Origin: HLUCCA09 sp965277275
GTDB lineage: Bacteria; Pseudomonadota; Alphaproteobacteria; Rhodobacterales; Rhodobacteraceae
Assembly (NCBI GenBank): GCA_965277275.1
Contig: CBDICG010000002.1
Coordinates: 310,001 to 374,000, forward strand
Length of the DNA: 64,000 nt
Direction of reading: 5' to 3'
The notes beneath the pieces are model-generated. The model had not been told where the DNA came from. It saw nothing but the letters and a program-made list of their open reading frames with translations, and did not search any database. Below, one piece after another: positions 49,777-57,863 of this stretch; positions within the stretch are counted from its first letter, which is position 1; each line of letters opens with the position of its first letter. A program made the translations under genes and the position numbers.

Positions 49777-50805
49777 ATGGCTGACGAAACGCCCAAGCGG
49801 CCCGGCCCCGTCCTGATCGAACTGGACGAGGCCGACACGCCGCCCTTCCACCCGGCCGACGCGCCTCCCGTGCCGGACATGCTCCCGGCGCAAGGCACGG
49901 CCATGCAGACCGTCGCCGCTCTTGGAGCACGCAGATCCTCCGTGCTCGGCCGGCTCTTCTGGGGAGCGCTTGCGACCTTGCTGAGCTTCGTTCTTACGGT
50001 CGCCGCGTGGGACTTCGTGCTCAGCCTGCTCTCGCGCAACGCTTTTCTGGGGTGGACGGCTGCCGCCCTGATCGGAGTCGTCCTCCTCGCTCTTGTCGCC
50101 ATCGCATTGCGCGAGCTGGCTGCGATTTCGCGGCTGTCGAGCCTCGACCAGATCCGCAAGGAAGCAGAACGCGCGCAAGCTGCCGGAGATCTCGCGGCAG
50201 CCCGCAATGCGGTCGACCGCCTCACACACCTCTACGCCGCGCGCCCGGAGACGGAATGGGGCCGCCAGCGCCTGGCGGAGCGGCGCGCCGATGTCCTTGA
50301 TCCCGAGACCCTTCTTGGGACGGCGGAGACAGAGCTTCTCGCCCCCCTCGATACCGCTGCCCAGCGCGAGGTGGAGGCCGCCGCCCGTCAGGTCGCCACG
50401 GTCACGGCCCTTGTTCCACTGGCACTTGCGGATGTGATCGCCGCCCTGACGGCGAACTTGCGCATGATCCGACGCATCGCGGAAATCTACGGCGGCCGCG
50501 CCGGAACACTCGGCGCGTGGCGCCTCACGCGGACGGTGCTGACCCACCTTGTCGCAACCGGCGCCGTCGCCGTCGGCGACGACATGATCCAGTCGGTTGC
50601 AGGGGGATCCTTGCTGTCACGCGTCTCCCGCCGGTTCGGTGAAGGTGTCGTGAATGGCGCACTGACAGCGCGCGTCGGGGTCGCCGCGCTCGAAGTCTGC
50701 CGTCCGCTCCCGTTCGTGGTGCGCGCGCGCCCCTCGGTGACCACCCTCGTGCGGCGCGCGCTCAGTGGCCTCTTTGGCAATGACGAAACCGGGGCGGAGC
50801 GCTAG
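49777..50805 (+). CDS. TIGR01620/YcjF-type membrane protein (DUF697)
   Basis: Membrane protein of 342 residues, partner of the YcjX-like protein. Two hydrophobic segments lie at about 65-105 (LFWGALATLLSFVLTVAAWDF; AALIGVVLLALVAIAL) and the C-terminal half shows the DUF697 pattern (TALVPLALADVIAALTANLRMIRRIAEIYGG). The role is unclear; perhaps envelope stress. Encoded three bases after its partner on the same strand. Confidence 0.9.
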   Translation: MADETPKRPGPVLIELDEADTPPFHPADAPPVPDMLPAQGTAMQTVAALGARRSSVLGRLFWGALATLLSFVLTVAAWDFVLSLLSRNAFLGWTAAALIGVVLLALVAIALRELAAISRLSSLDQIRKEAERAQAAGDLAAARNAVDRLTHLYAARPETEWGRQRLAERRADVLDPETLLGTAETELLAPLDTAAQREVEAAARQVATVTALVPLALADVIAALTANLRMIRRIAEIYGGRAGTLGAWRLTRTVLTHLVATGAVAVGDDMIQSVAGGSLLSRVSRRFGEGVVNGALTARVGVAALEVCRPLPFVVRARPSVTTLVRRALSGLFGNDETGAER

Positions 50806-50840
50806 CCTCCCCCGCAGCCCGACGCAAAGCCGCGCCAGAC

Positions 50841-50876
50841 CACCCGGATCACCCGGATCACCCGGATCACCCGGGA
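50841..50876. repeat. Tandem 9-bp repeat (about four copies)
   Basis: CACCCGGAT repeated three times exactly plus a fourth degenerate copy (CACCCGGGA), between the DUF697 gene and the next start codon, 24 bases before that ATG. It would lie in the 5' leader of the downstream mRNA. Confidence 0.85.
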
Positions 50877-50899
50877 GCGAACGCCACAGGACGCACCAT

Positions 50900-52513
50900 A
50901 TGGAAACTCTTGCCGCTGATCTTCGCACCATGGTGCGCACCCCGTTGACGGATGAGCACGTCGCAGCGATGCGCAAGGTCGGAACGGTCGAGACTGTTCC
51001 GCAGGGCACCGTATTGGCCCAGACAGGCGCCCCGGCCGACACCTTCTTCTACGTGATCTCGGGCGAAGTCGAAGCGGTGAACCCGACCAACAACACGCGC
51101 TACGGGGGCGCGTCTCTGGGGCCCGGGCAGTTCTTCGGAGAGATCTCCTTTCTGAATGGCGGTCGGCTTATGATGGGCGCCCGCACCTGCGCCGACAGCG
51201 AGATCCTTGTCCTGTCGCGCGCGGACATGCTGGAGCTGATGGCACGCCTGCCCGAGATGTCGGACATCGTGGTGACGGTGATGGCCGCACGGCGGCGGCG
51301 GCTTCTGGAGTCGAACGAGGCGGCGCTGATCCTGATCGGGAGCGACGAGAGCCGGATGTTGCGCCAGATCGCAGCCTTTGCCAGCCGGAACAGGATCCCC
51401 TACCGCGAGCTCGACCGCGACGACCCCGAAGCCCGGGACCTCGCGACCGCCTGCGGCGTCGATCTCGAGGAGCCTCGGGTCGTCTACGGAGACAGCTTCG
51501 CCTTCAAGGACCCCTCGCCCCGCGCGATCGCCGAGATGCTCGGCCTCGACCTCAGCCTGACACCCGACCATGTGCACGATGTGCTCATCGTCGGGGGCGG
51601 GCCTGCGGGTGTGGCTGCCGGGGTCTATGCCGGGTCCGAAGGGCTCGATGCGCTGGTGGTGGAAGATCTCACCATCGGCGGTCAGGCCGGCACGTCGAGC
51701 CGGATCGAGAACTACATGGGCTTTCCCACCGGGATCTCGGGCGCCGACCTCGTGTGGCGGGGCGAGGTACAGGCGATGAAATTCGGCACGCGCTTTGCGG
51801 TTCCCCGCCGCGCGGCATCGCTCAAGATCGACGACGGCGTATTCCATGTCGGGCTGGAAGATGGGGACCGGGTCTGCGCCCGCTCTATCGTCATCGCGAC
51901 CGGCGTGCAGTACCGGAAAATGCCAATCGACGGGCTCGAGCGCCTCGAAGGCGCCGGAGTGTACTACGCAGCGACCGAGGTCGAAGCGCGATTCTGCCGG
52001 AACACCGAAGTCGCGGTGATTGGTGGCGGCAACTCGGCGGGTCAGGCGGCGATGTATCTCTCGCGTACGGCCTCGCATGTCCACGTTCTGATCCGCGGTC
52101 CTTCACTGGCGGCCTCGATGTCGGCGTACCTGAGCGATCGGCTGGAAAAGAACCCGCGCATCACGCTGCACTACAGAACGGAAGTTGCCGCCCTCCATGG
52201 CGACGACAAGCTGGAGGGCCTCACAATCCGCGACAAGTTCGCCGGGCAGGAATGGCGCCTCAACACGCACGGGCTCTTCGTCATGGTCGGAGCCGCCCCG
52301 AATACGAAGTGGCTCTCTGGCCTCGTCGAGCTTGACCCGAAGGGCTTTGTCGTTACTGGCGCGGCCGTCGACGCCGGGTCTGTCTATGCCACGTCCTGCC
52401 CCGGGATCTTCGCGGTGGGGGATGTCCGGGCCGGCTCGGTGAAACGCGTCGCCTCTGCGGTCGGCGAGGGGTCGGTGGTGATCTCGCGGGTCTGGGAGTG
52501 GCTCAACGCCTGA
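50900..52513 (+). CDS. cNMP-binding, thioredoxin-reductase-like flavoprotein
   Basis: Multi-domain protein of 537 residues. Residues ~1-130 form a cyclic-nucleotide-binding (CRP-type) beta barrel (GPGQFFGEISFLNGGRL), ~140-215 a thioredoxin/glutaredoxin-like fold without a CXXC, and ~225-537 a TrxR-type FAD/NAD(P)H fold (LIVGGGPAGVAAGVYA; GGGNSAGQAAMYLS; C-terminal GIFAVGDVRAGSVKR). The redox CXXC expected before the second dinucleotide motif (CATC in true thioredoxin reductase) is replaced by AATE, so it cannot be an ordinary thioredoxin reductase. A regulated oxidoreductase controlled by cAMP or another nucleotide is plausible. Start chosen at the ATG 50900. Confidence 0.85.
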   Translation: METLAADLRTMVRTPLTDEHVAAMRKVGTVETVPQGTVLAQTGAPADTFFYVISGEVEAVNPTNNTRYGGASLGPGQFFGEISFLNGGRLMMGARTCADSEILVLSRADMLELMARLPEMSDIVVTVMAARRRRLLESNEAALILIGSDESRMLRQIAAFASRNRIPYRELDRDDPEARDLATACGVDLEEPRVVYGDSFAFKDPSPRAIAEMLGLDLSLTPDHVHDVLIVGGGPAGVAAGVYAGSEGLDALVVEDLTIGGQAGTSSRIENYMGFPTGISGADLVWRGEVQAMKFGTRFAVPRRAASLKIDDGVFHVGLEDGDRVCARSIVIATGVQYRKMPIDGLERLEGAGVYYAATEVEARFCRNTEVAVIGGGNSAGQAAMYLSRTASHVHVLIRGPSLAASMSAYLSDRLEKNPRITLHYRTEVAALHGDDKLEGLTIRDKFAGQEWRLNTHGLFVMVGAAPNTKWLSGLVELDPKGFVVTGAAVDAGSVYATSCPGIFAVGDVRAGSVKRVASAVGEGSVVISRVWEWLNA

Positions 52514-52654
52514 GCCGGCCCGATGTACATCTGCGCACGTTGGGAAGTGCATATGTGCCGCCCACCGCGGCTCGACGACGCCCGAGGCGAAGCCCGGCAC
52601 GCGATAGCCCGGCGGGCGCCCGCTCTCAGCGGGTCGCCGGGCCGCGCGGCGAAC

Positions 52655-54751
52655 CTACGCTGGCACATGCTCCTCGCTGTTGGTGTCCTTCAGGAGCCGC
52701 GCGTGACGACGCACCGCGGCAATCGTCTCCCCAAATGTCGTGCAGCCCTTCGCCTCCAGCATGGGTATGAGCATCTCGAGCGCCTTGGCCGTCGCGATGG
52801 TGTCCCCCATGGCGGTGTGCCGGGCTTCCGGGGGGATCACGATCCCCAGGCGTTCGCTCAGCGCATCGAGCGTATGGACCTCTGTCTGTCCATAGACCAC
52901 CGCCGACAGCAGCACGGTGTCCAGCACGGGATGATCAAATCGCCTGCCGATCCCCTGTTCATGGCGCCGCAGAAACTCCAGATCGAACGGAGCGTTGTGG
53001 GCCACCAGCACCGCGCCATCGGCGAAATCGTGGAACCGCCGCGCAGCCGTGTCGATATTGGGGGCACCAACGACATCCGCATCCGTGATGTGGTGAACCT
53101 CCGTTGCGGCCGCCGGGATCGACCGACCCGGATCCACGAGGGTCTCGAAGGTCTCGCCGTCGACAGGGCGCCCTCCCATCATCCGAAGCGCCGCGATCTG
53201 GCAAATCTCGTCGCCCATGGACGGTAAAAGCCCCGTTGTCTCGGTATCGAACACCACGCAGGTAAGCTCACGGAGCGGCATCTGCGCAAGCGCTCCGGAT
53301 GGCGCGCGGTTGAGCAGGTCGAAATCGTAAACCGCACGCCGTGCCTCGTCCTGTGCGCCCAGCCCGAACACACGGCCCGGCAGCGGGATCCGCAGAACGC
53401 CGCGCCCGGCCTTGCCGGGTTCGGGCCATGCCTCGCTGCCATGAGCGGCCAGAACGGACCGGCCCGTGACGTCGGCCAGACCAACGTCAAGCGGCTCGGC
53501 CAGCCAACGCTCCAGCTCCGAGACGGGCAGAACCGCTCCCTGCCACCCAAGCGAAACGAGCGCTCCGTCGTCGTCCGGCTCGATCAGCAACGACAGCGCG
53601 CCGCCTTCGTGCCGCCCCACGAGCCGCTCGGCCAGGTGCACGACAAGCGAGACCAACTGGTAGGCATCGACCCGCGCCGTGACATCCTCGGCCTGAGCCG
53701 TCAGCGTCACGCCCGCCTGGTCCGCCTGGGCGGAGATCGCTTCTACAAGCTCTGCGGCCTTGGTCTCTGTCATGGGCCACCACTGCCCGCGCGCCGCGTC
53801 GTACCTTGCTCCAAGCTCGGTGATTGCGCCCGCCAGTACTTCGACTTCCGAGAGCAGCGCTGCGCGCCCTGTCGCTTCCTTGGCCACGCCGGCAGCAAGA
53901 ACCGTCTGCAGATTGGCAGCGGGCCGGCGCACGCGATCAAAGACCTCCTCCAACAGGGCCTCACGGCCGGCATGCAACGCAAGGTCCGCTGTCACATCGC
54001 GCAGCGTCAGCACATAGCCCGGCGCTCCACCCCCATTCTGCGGCAGATCCACGAGGCGCATGCGGCCCGCGAGCATTTCACCCGATTGCGAGCATGAGCA
54101 CAGCAGGTCGGTGGCCGAGTCGGTGGCGCCATCCCGGGTCAGGCGGGCATGGGCCGCGCGCACGGGGCCGGGATAGAGATAATCGAGCAACGACCGGTCA
54201 AGGCCCGGCGCCCGCTCCTTGGTCAGCAGGCTTTGCGCCGGTCCGTTGTAAAAGACGATCTGGTGATCCGCCGAGCACAGGATCACCCCCGCGGGCACGT
54301 CGGCCAGCAGCGCCTGCAGACGTGCATTCTCGACAGCAAGCCGCGTCGTCTCGCGCTCCACGGCCTCGGCCAGAGCGTTCTTGGTCTCGGTCAGAGAGCC
54401 CGTCACCGCGCGCGCCGCCGGCGCAAGATCGCCAAGATAGACGGCATGCGAAGGGTTGAGCTCACGTTCGAGATCCGTGTGCGCGCGTGCGCGCAGAGCA
54501 GTAGACAGGCGCTCGATTGCCCGGGCGACGTGCTCATCAAAAAGCATCCACACCCACGCCGTGAGCGCAAGAATGCCGAAGCCTGCGATCAGCCCGCCCG
54601 TGACGAAGCCTGCCGTAACCCCGGCACTCGCCGACCGGCTGAGGCCGACCCAGATACCCCCGCCAAGCGCAGCAAGACTGCCGAGCCCAAGACTGGCGAA
54701 GAAGAGAAAGATGCGCAGCCGCAGGGGGAGCCGTGCAAGCCGCTCAAGCAT
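52655..54751 (-). CDS. Membrane sensor fused to DnaQ-type 3'-5' exonuclease
   Basis: Unusual fusion of 698 residues. Two N-terminal membrane spans (about 11-33 and 44-70) with a HAMP-like linker, a PAS-like domain (QALLADVPAGVILCSADHQIVFYN, ~145-265), a degenerate histidine-kinase-like region (~270-465), then a DEDDh exonuclease domain (~490-680) with DTETTG, AHNAPFDLEF and HTAMGDT intact. The kinase-like part has VFDRVRRPAANLQ where an H-box would be and lacks clear ATP-binding N and G boxes, so it is probably a pseudokinase relay. Its gene overlaps a receiver gene by 8 bases in an acetate-uptake operon. It would couple an extracytoplasmic signal to a nuclease; the nucleic-acid target is unknown. 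Confidence 0.88.
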   Translation of the reverse strand: MLERLARLPLRLRIFLFFASLGLGSLAALGGGIWVGLSRSASAGVTAGFVTGGLIAGFGILALTAWVWMLFDEHVARAIERLSTALRARAHTDLERELNPSHAVYLGDLAPAARAVTGSLTETKNALAEAVERETTRLAVENARLQALLADVPAGVILCSADHQIVFYNGPAQSLLTKERAPGLDRSLLDYLYPGPVRAAHARLTRDGATDSATDLLCSCSQSGEMLAGRMRLVDLPQNGGGAPGYVLTLRDVTADLALHAGREALLEEVFDRVRRPAANLQTVLAAGVAKEATGRAALLSEVEVLAGAITELGARYDAARGQWWPMTETKAAELVEAISAQADQAGVTLTAQAEDVTARVDAYQLVSLVVHLAERLVGRHEGGALSLLIEPDDDGALVSLGWQGAVLPVSELERWLAEPLDVGLADVTGRSVLAAHGSEAWPEPGKAGRGVLRIPLPGRVFGLGAQDEARRAVYDFDLLNRAPSGALAQMPLRELTCVVFDTETTGLLPSMGDEICQIAALRMMGGRPVDGETFETLVDPGRSIPAAATEVHHITDADVVGAPNIDTAARRFHDFADGAVLVAHNAPFDLEFLRRHEQGIGRRFDHPVLDTVLLSAVVYGQTEVHTLDALSERLGIVIPPEARHTAMGDTIATAKALEMLIPMLEAKGCTTFGETIAAVRRHARLLKDTNSEEHVPA

Positions 54752-55169
54752 CGCCCCGCTCCTTCTCCAATATCGCAGGTCGACCCTCCAGCAATCGGCG
54801 AACCTGACCCATCAAGTCCCGCAGATCGAACGGCTTTGAGACAAACGCGTCAGCCCCGAGCGCCATGCCCTTGCGCCGTTCGACCGACGTGCCGCGCGCC
54901 GTCATCATCAGGATACGCGTGTCCGCGAGGTCCTCCTCCATGCGAATACGCTGGCAAATCTCGTAGCCCGAGAGCGAGGGCAGCATCACGTCGAGGATGA
55001 CGAGCTCGGGTTTGGCTTGCTGGATCGCCGCCAGACCTTCCGCCCCGTCGGCGAAGCGTTCCAGTGTCCAGCCTTCCCGCCCGAGAACAGTTGTCAGCGC
55101 CAGTGCGATGTTGTCCTCGTCCTCCACGATGAAGACACGGGGCGGGGTAGCTGTCTCTGTGGCTGTCAT
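54744..55169 (-). CDS. Stand-alone response-regulator receiver
   Basis: CheY-like receiver of 141 residues with no output domain. Acidic pocket residues 16-17 (VEDEDN), phospho-accepting aspartate 60 in LVILDVMLPSLSGYE, threonine in MMTARG and lysine 112 in VSKPFD are all intact, so it should be phosphorylated. Its gene overlaps the sensor-exonuclease gene by 8 bases, implying functional partnership even though that sensor looks unable to phosphorylate it. A kinase from elsewhere may be the donor. It lies downstream of actP in a probable acetate operon. Confidence 0.92.
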   Translation of the reverse strand: MTATETATPPRVFIVEDEDNIALALTTVLGREGWTLERFADGAEGLAAIQQAKPELVILDVMLPSLSGYEICQRIRMEEDLADTRILMMTARGTSVERRKGMALGADAFVSKPFDLRDLMGQVRRLLEGRPAILEKERGDA

Positions 55170-55208
55170 GACTGTCTCCTCCTCAATCCAAGTGCGGCGG
55201 GCGACTGC

Positions 55209-55721
55209 CTAGGTGCAGGCTGCCTCTACCGTGCTGTCTCCTTCGACGGGGCTGACCCACGCCGCGCGCACCGCCGCGCCGCTCTCATCCAACTCGGCGC
55301 TCGGCAGCGGCGCCATGACGCCTTCGGTGCAATCCACGATCACCTCGACGCCGGTGCGTCGCGACCACCGCCCATAGAAGTAGACGTCGATCAGGCGCTG
55401 GTGCGGCACCGCGTCGTTGGTCCGGATCGACAACGCATCCACCGCGACGAACCGGTCGACGTAGGGGACAAGAAAGGTCCACGGCTTCCAGATCGCGGAC
55501 GCTTGATTGGAGAACGTGACACTCACCCCATCGGGCAGCTCGCTCGCCACGCGGTCGAACCACGAGTACTCGGACCAGACAGCATAGCCCAGAAGCGCGG
55601 CACCGGCTGCGGCTGGCATGCTCCATTTGGGCAGCCGCCCTCCTGTCATCATGTTGACCAACATGATCACCCCTGCCGCGGCGAATGCGGCCGCGAACGC
55701 CGCGATCAACTCTATGAACAT
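55209..55721 (-). CDS. Small membrane protein of acetate operon, unknown function
   Basis: A 170-residue protein with two N-terminal membrane spans (IELIAAFAAAFAAAGVIMLVNMM and MPAAAGAALLGYAVW) and an extracytoplasmic or cytoplasmic soluble part containing two cysteines near the end (VDCTEG, EAACT). The start at 55721 overlaps the preceding 50-residue gene by 10 bases; a longer frame to 55781 exists but covers that gene. Not recognised as a named family. Context suggests a role in the ActP regulatory circuit. Confidence 0.72.
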   Translation of the reverse strand: MFIELIAAFAAAFAAAGVIMLVNMMTGGRLPKWSMPAAAGAALLGYAVWSEYSWFDRVASELPDGVSVTFSNQASAIWKPWTFLVPYVDRFVAVDALSIRTNDAVPHQRLIDVYFYGRWSRRTGVEVIVDCTEGVMAPLPSAELDESGAAVRAAWVSPVEGDSTVEAACT

Positions 55722-55864
55722 GGCACTTCCAGTTTCTCCGCCAGCCAATCCAGCCGCATCTCTTCCCAATGGGTCGGGCATCTGTCCGACGGCGCGTCGT
55801 TCCGATCTTCCCGGCCCGCCGTCAACACGGTGCGCGATCGCTTCCGAGCGTCTTCATAGGTCAC
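55712..55864 (-). CDS. 50-residue micro-gene between DUF294 and membrane protein genes
   Basis: A GTG at 55864 overlaps the stop of the DUF294 gene (GTGA), and the frame runs 50 codons to a TAG that overlaps the start of the next gene by 10 bases. It fills the only gap in an otherwise tightly coupled operon, which is good evidence for translation. The product is polar, mostly charged, with two cysteines (residues ~34 and 49) and a tryptophan-rich end (HWEEMRLDWLAEKLEVP). Too short for the usual automatic cut-off; function unknown. Confidence 0.6.
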   Translation of the reverse strand: MTYEDARKRSRTVLTAGREDRNDAPSDRCPTHWEEMRLDWLAEKLEVPCS

Positions 55865-57705
55865 GTAATCAGCCCCTTTCCGTAGCCCACGGCGCTCTGC
55901 ATCGTGCGCACGACTACGAAAGCGTCGCGCAGGTGCGAACGCTCGAGATCCGACAAGTCTGACGGCGCCATGAAGTTGTCGGGCTTCCTGCCGGCACGGA
56001 CCTCTTCGGCCTGGTTTTCCAGCCGAGACTCGGCGATCAGATCATACGCATCGATCAGATCACGCCCACCAGTGCCGGAGATTATGCCCTCTGAAAGGGC
56101 GGCCTCCAACCGGGCACGTGTGTTGACCTCTTTGAGACCGCCCGTCAGTGCATAGAGCCGCCCCAGATCAACGACCGGCACAACGCCGTTCATCTTGAGA
56201 TCGAGCTGGTTCTTGTGCTCCCCGGTTCGCACCGTTGCGAAGCCGCGAAACAGCCCCAGCGGCGGCGTGTGCCCCAGCGAATTTGAGACCATGTGCCCCA
56301 CGAAGATCGAATTCTTGCCGGCGGCGGCGAGGGTCTCCACCTGCAGCCCGTCAAAGAGGTGGCGCGCCCCGCCGATGGGGCGCAGATCGAACATCACCGA
56401 GGCGAGCATCTGCGCCTCGGGGTCCGGCGTCGCGATCCAGCCGTCGAAATACCGGCGCCACTGGGCCTGGGGCTGACGCCAGCGCGGGTTCGTCGCCATC
56501 ATGTCGCCGGGGCAGAGAAAGTAGCCGCAGGTCGCGAGCCCCGAGCAGACAAACTCCGCGAACCCGGCGAAGTAGGCTTCGTCATCCGGTGCCATGTCAT
56601 CGGCGAGGATCAGGCAATTGTCCTGATCCGAGACGCCGGTTTGTTCTTGCCGGCCCTGGCTTCCGCAGGCAAGCCAGAGATACTCACACGGTGGTGGCCC
56701 GAGATGCCGCTCTGCGAGCACCAGCAACCGGCGGGTGCAGGCATCGGCGATGTCGGTGATGAGCCGGGTCACGACCTCGTGGCGGTTTCCTGCGCCAACG
56801 AGCTGCGCGAGCAACTGCGGCAGGCGCGACGTGACCTCCGCCATTTGCTCCGCGTTCCTTGCATTGGCGATATCGCGGACCATCGCGCCAGAAGAGACGG
56901 CCTGGAAGCGCGTCAGATCGGTTTGCGTCAGGATACCCACGATGCGGTCCCCGTCCGTCACGGGGACATGCCCGATGCCCCGCTCCAGCATCAGGTTCAA
57001 CAGATCCGAACCAAGTGCGGTCGGGGGAAGCGTCAGGGGGTTGGACGTCATGATCCGCGAGACCGGCTCCTTCGGAGAGAGGCCCGCAGCGAGCGCCTTG
57101 TTGGTCATGTCGCGCACGGTGACGATGCCCACGAGGCGATCTTCTTCGGTGACGGCGAGGCAGGACACGCGCGTGTCGCGCATCAGCGCCGCCGCCGCCT
57201 GGATACCGGTGGACGGGCGCACCGTCACGGGCGTGCGCACCATCAGGTCGCTGACGCGCTGGGTTGCCAGATCGCCCTTGCGCTCGGGCAGCACCGCGCG
57301 CGAGCGGTCAAAGAACCGCGCAAACGCAGGCGAGACTTCGATCTGACGATGGAATTCGGCCCGTGGCAGCAACAGAAGCTTCGTGTCTTCGGCGGCAACC
57401 GCGGTCGTGACAGCCAACCCGCCACGCACGAGGCCACGCTCGCCAAAGGAGTTGCGTGTGGCCAGCAGAGAGACGGACGCTCCATTTGCGTCCGTCACCT
57501 CAATGCGGCCGGACGCGATCAGGTAGAGGCCACGCAGGGTATCTCCAGCGCTATAGAGCGCTGTGCCCTCGGGCGCCTCGACATCGACAAACGCCTCTGC
57601 AACGCGGGCGAGTTCATCGGGTGCAAGGCTATCATAGGGGTGAACGGTGGCGAGAAAGGCCTGGCGATCGGCAGTGTCGATCAGCTTCTGGTCTGCTTCA
57701 GTCAT
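55861..57705 (-). CDS. cNMP-binding/CBS/DUF294 putative nucleotidyltransferase
   Basis: A 614-residue signalling protein common beside acetate permeases. N-terminal cyclic-nucleotide-binding barrel (~20-130), two CBS domains (~150-270: VSDLMVRTPVTVRPS; VSRIMTSNPLTLPPT), then DUF294 with the nucleotidyltransferase-like signature WLACGSQGRQEQ and downstream acidic DQDNCLI, and the DUF294 C-terminal substrate-binding domain. The start at 57705 (MTEADQKLID) is chosen over upstream codons in the hairpin region. It may sense adenine nucleotides through the CBS pair and regulate the ActP/exonuclease system by nucleotidylation. Confidence 0.92.
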   Translation of the reverse strand: MTEADQKLIDTADRQAFLATVHPYDSLAPDELARVAEAFVDVEAPEGTALYSAGDTLRGLYLIASGRIEVTDANGASVSLLATRNSFGERGLVRGGLAVTTAVAAEDTKLLLLPRAEFHRQIEVSPAFARFFDRSRAVLPERKGDLATQRVSDLMVRTPVTVRPSTGIQAAAALMRDTRVSCLAVTEEDRLVGIVTVRDMTNKALAAGLSPKEPVSRIMTSNPLTLPPTALGSDLLNLMLERGIGHVPVTDGDRIVGILTQTDLTRFQAVSSGAMVRDIANARNAEQMAEVTSRLPQLLAQLVGAGNRHEVVTRLITDIADACTRRLLVLAERHLGPPPCEYLWLACGSQGRQEQTGVSDQDNCLILADDMAPDDEAYFAGFAEFVCSGLATCGYFLCPGDMMATNPRWRQPQAQWRRYFDGWIATPDPEAQMLASVMFDLRPIGGARHLFDGLQVETLAAAGKNSIFVGHMVSNSLGHTPPLGLFRGFATVRTGEHKNQLDLKMNGVVPVVDLGRLYALTGGLKEVNTRARLEAALSEGIISGTGGRDLIDAYDLIAESRLENQAEEVRAGRKPDNFMAPSDLSDLERSHLRDAFVVVRTMQSAVGYGKGLIT

Positions 57706-57792
57706 GGGGCGTCCTTGATTGAACATCGTTCCTGTCAGGGCGCTTGCCGCACCACGTGGCGCGTCTCGCAAGTCTGCTTGGGTGGGAGAAAC

Positions 57793-57852
57793 ACGGCGCG
57801 CCCCTTCGAGAGACGCGCCGTGCAGAACCGGCCCGTGCGCGGGGCACGGGCC
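57793..57852 (-). promoter_or_regulatory. Two hairpins between actP and the DUF294 gene
   Basis: Two consecutive inverted repeats, ACGGCGCG...CGCGCCGT (57793-57821) and GGCCCGTG...CACGGGCC (57830-57852), fill the gap after the actP stop. Neither is followed by a good T run. They likely cut down transcription into the regulatory genes so that the transporter is made in excess, or stabilise the actP mRNA end. Confidence 0.6.
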
Positions 57853-57863
57853 AGCTGTTTGGC

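Noticed and set aside
48703..50547. 614-codon open frame on the minus strand
   Set aside because: Antisense to the YcjX and DUF697 genes; a high-GC shadow with arginine/glycine-rich, motif-free product.
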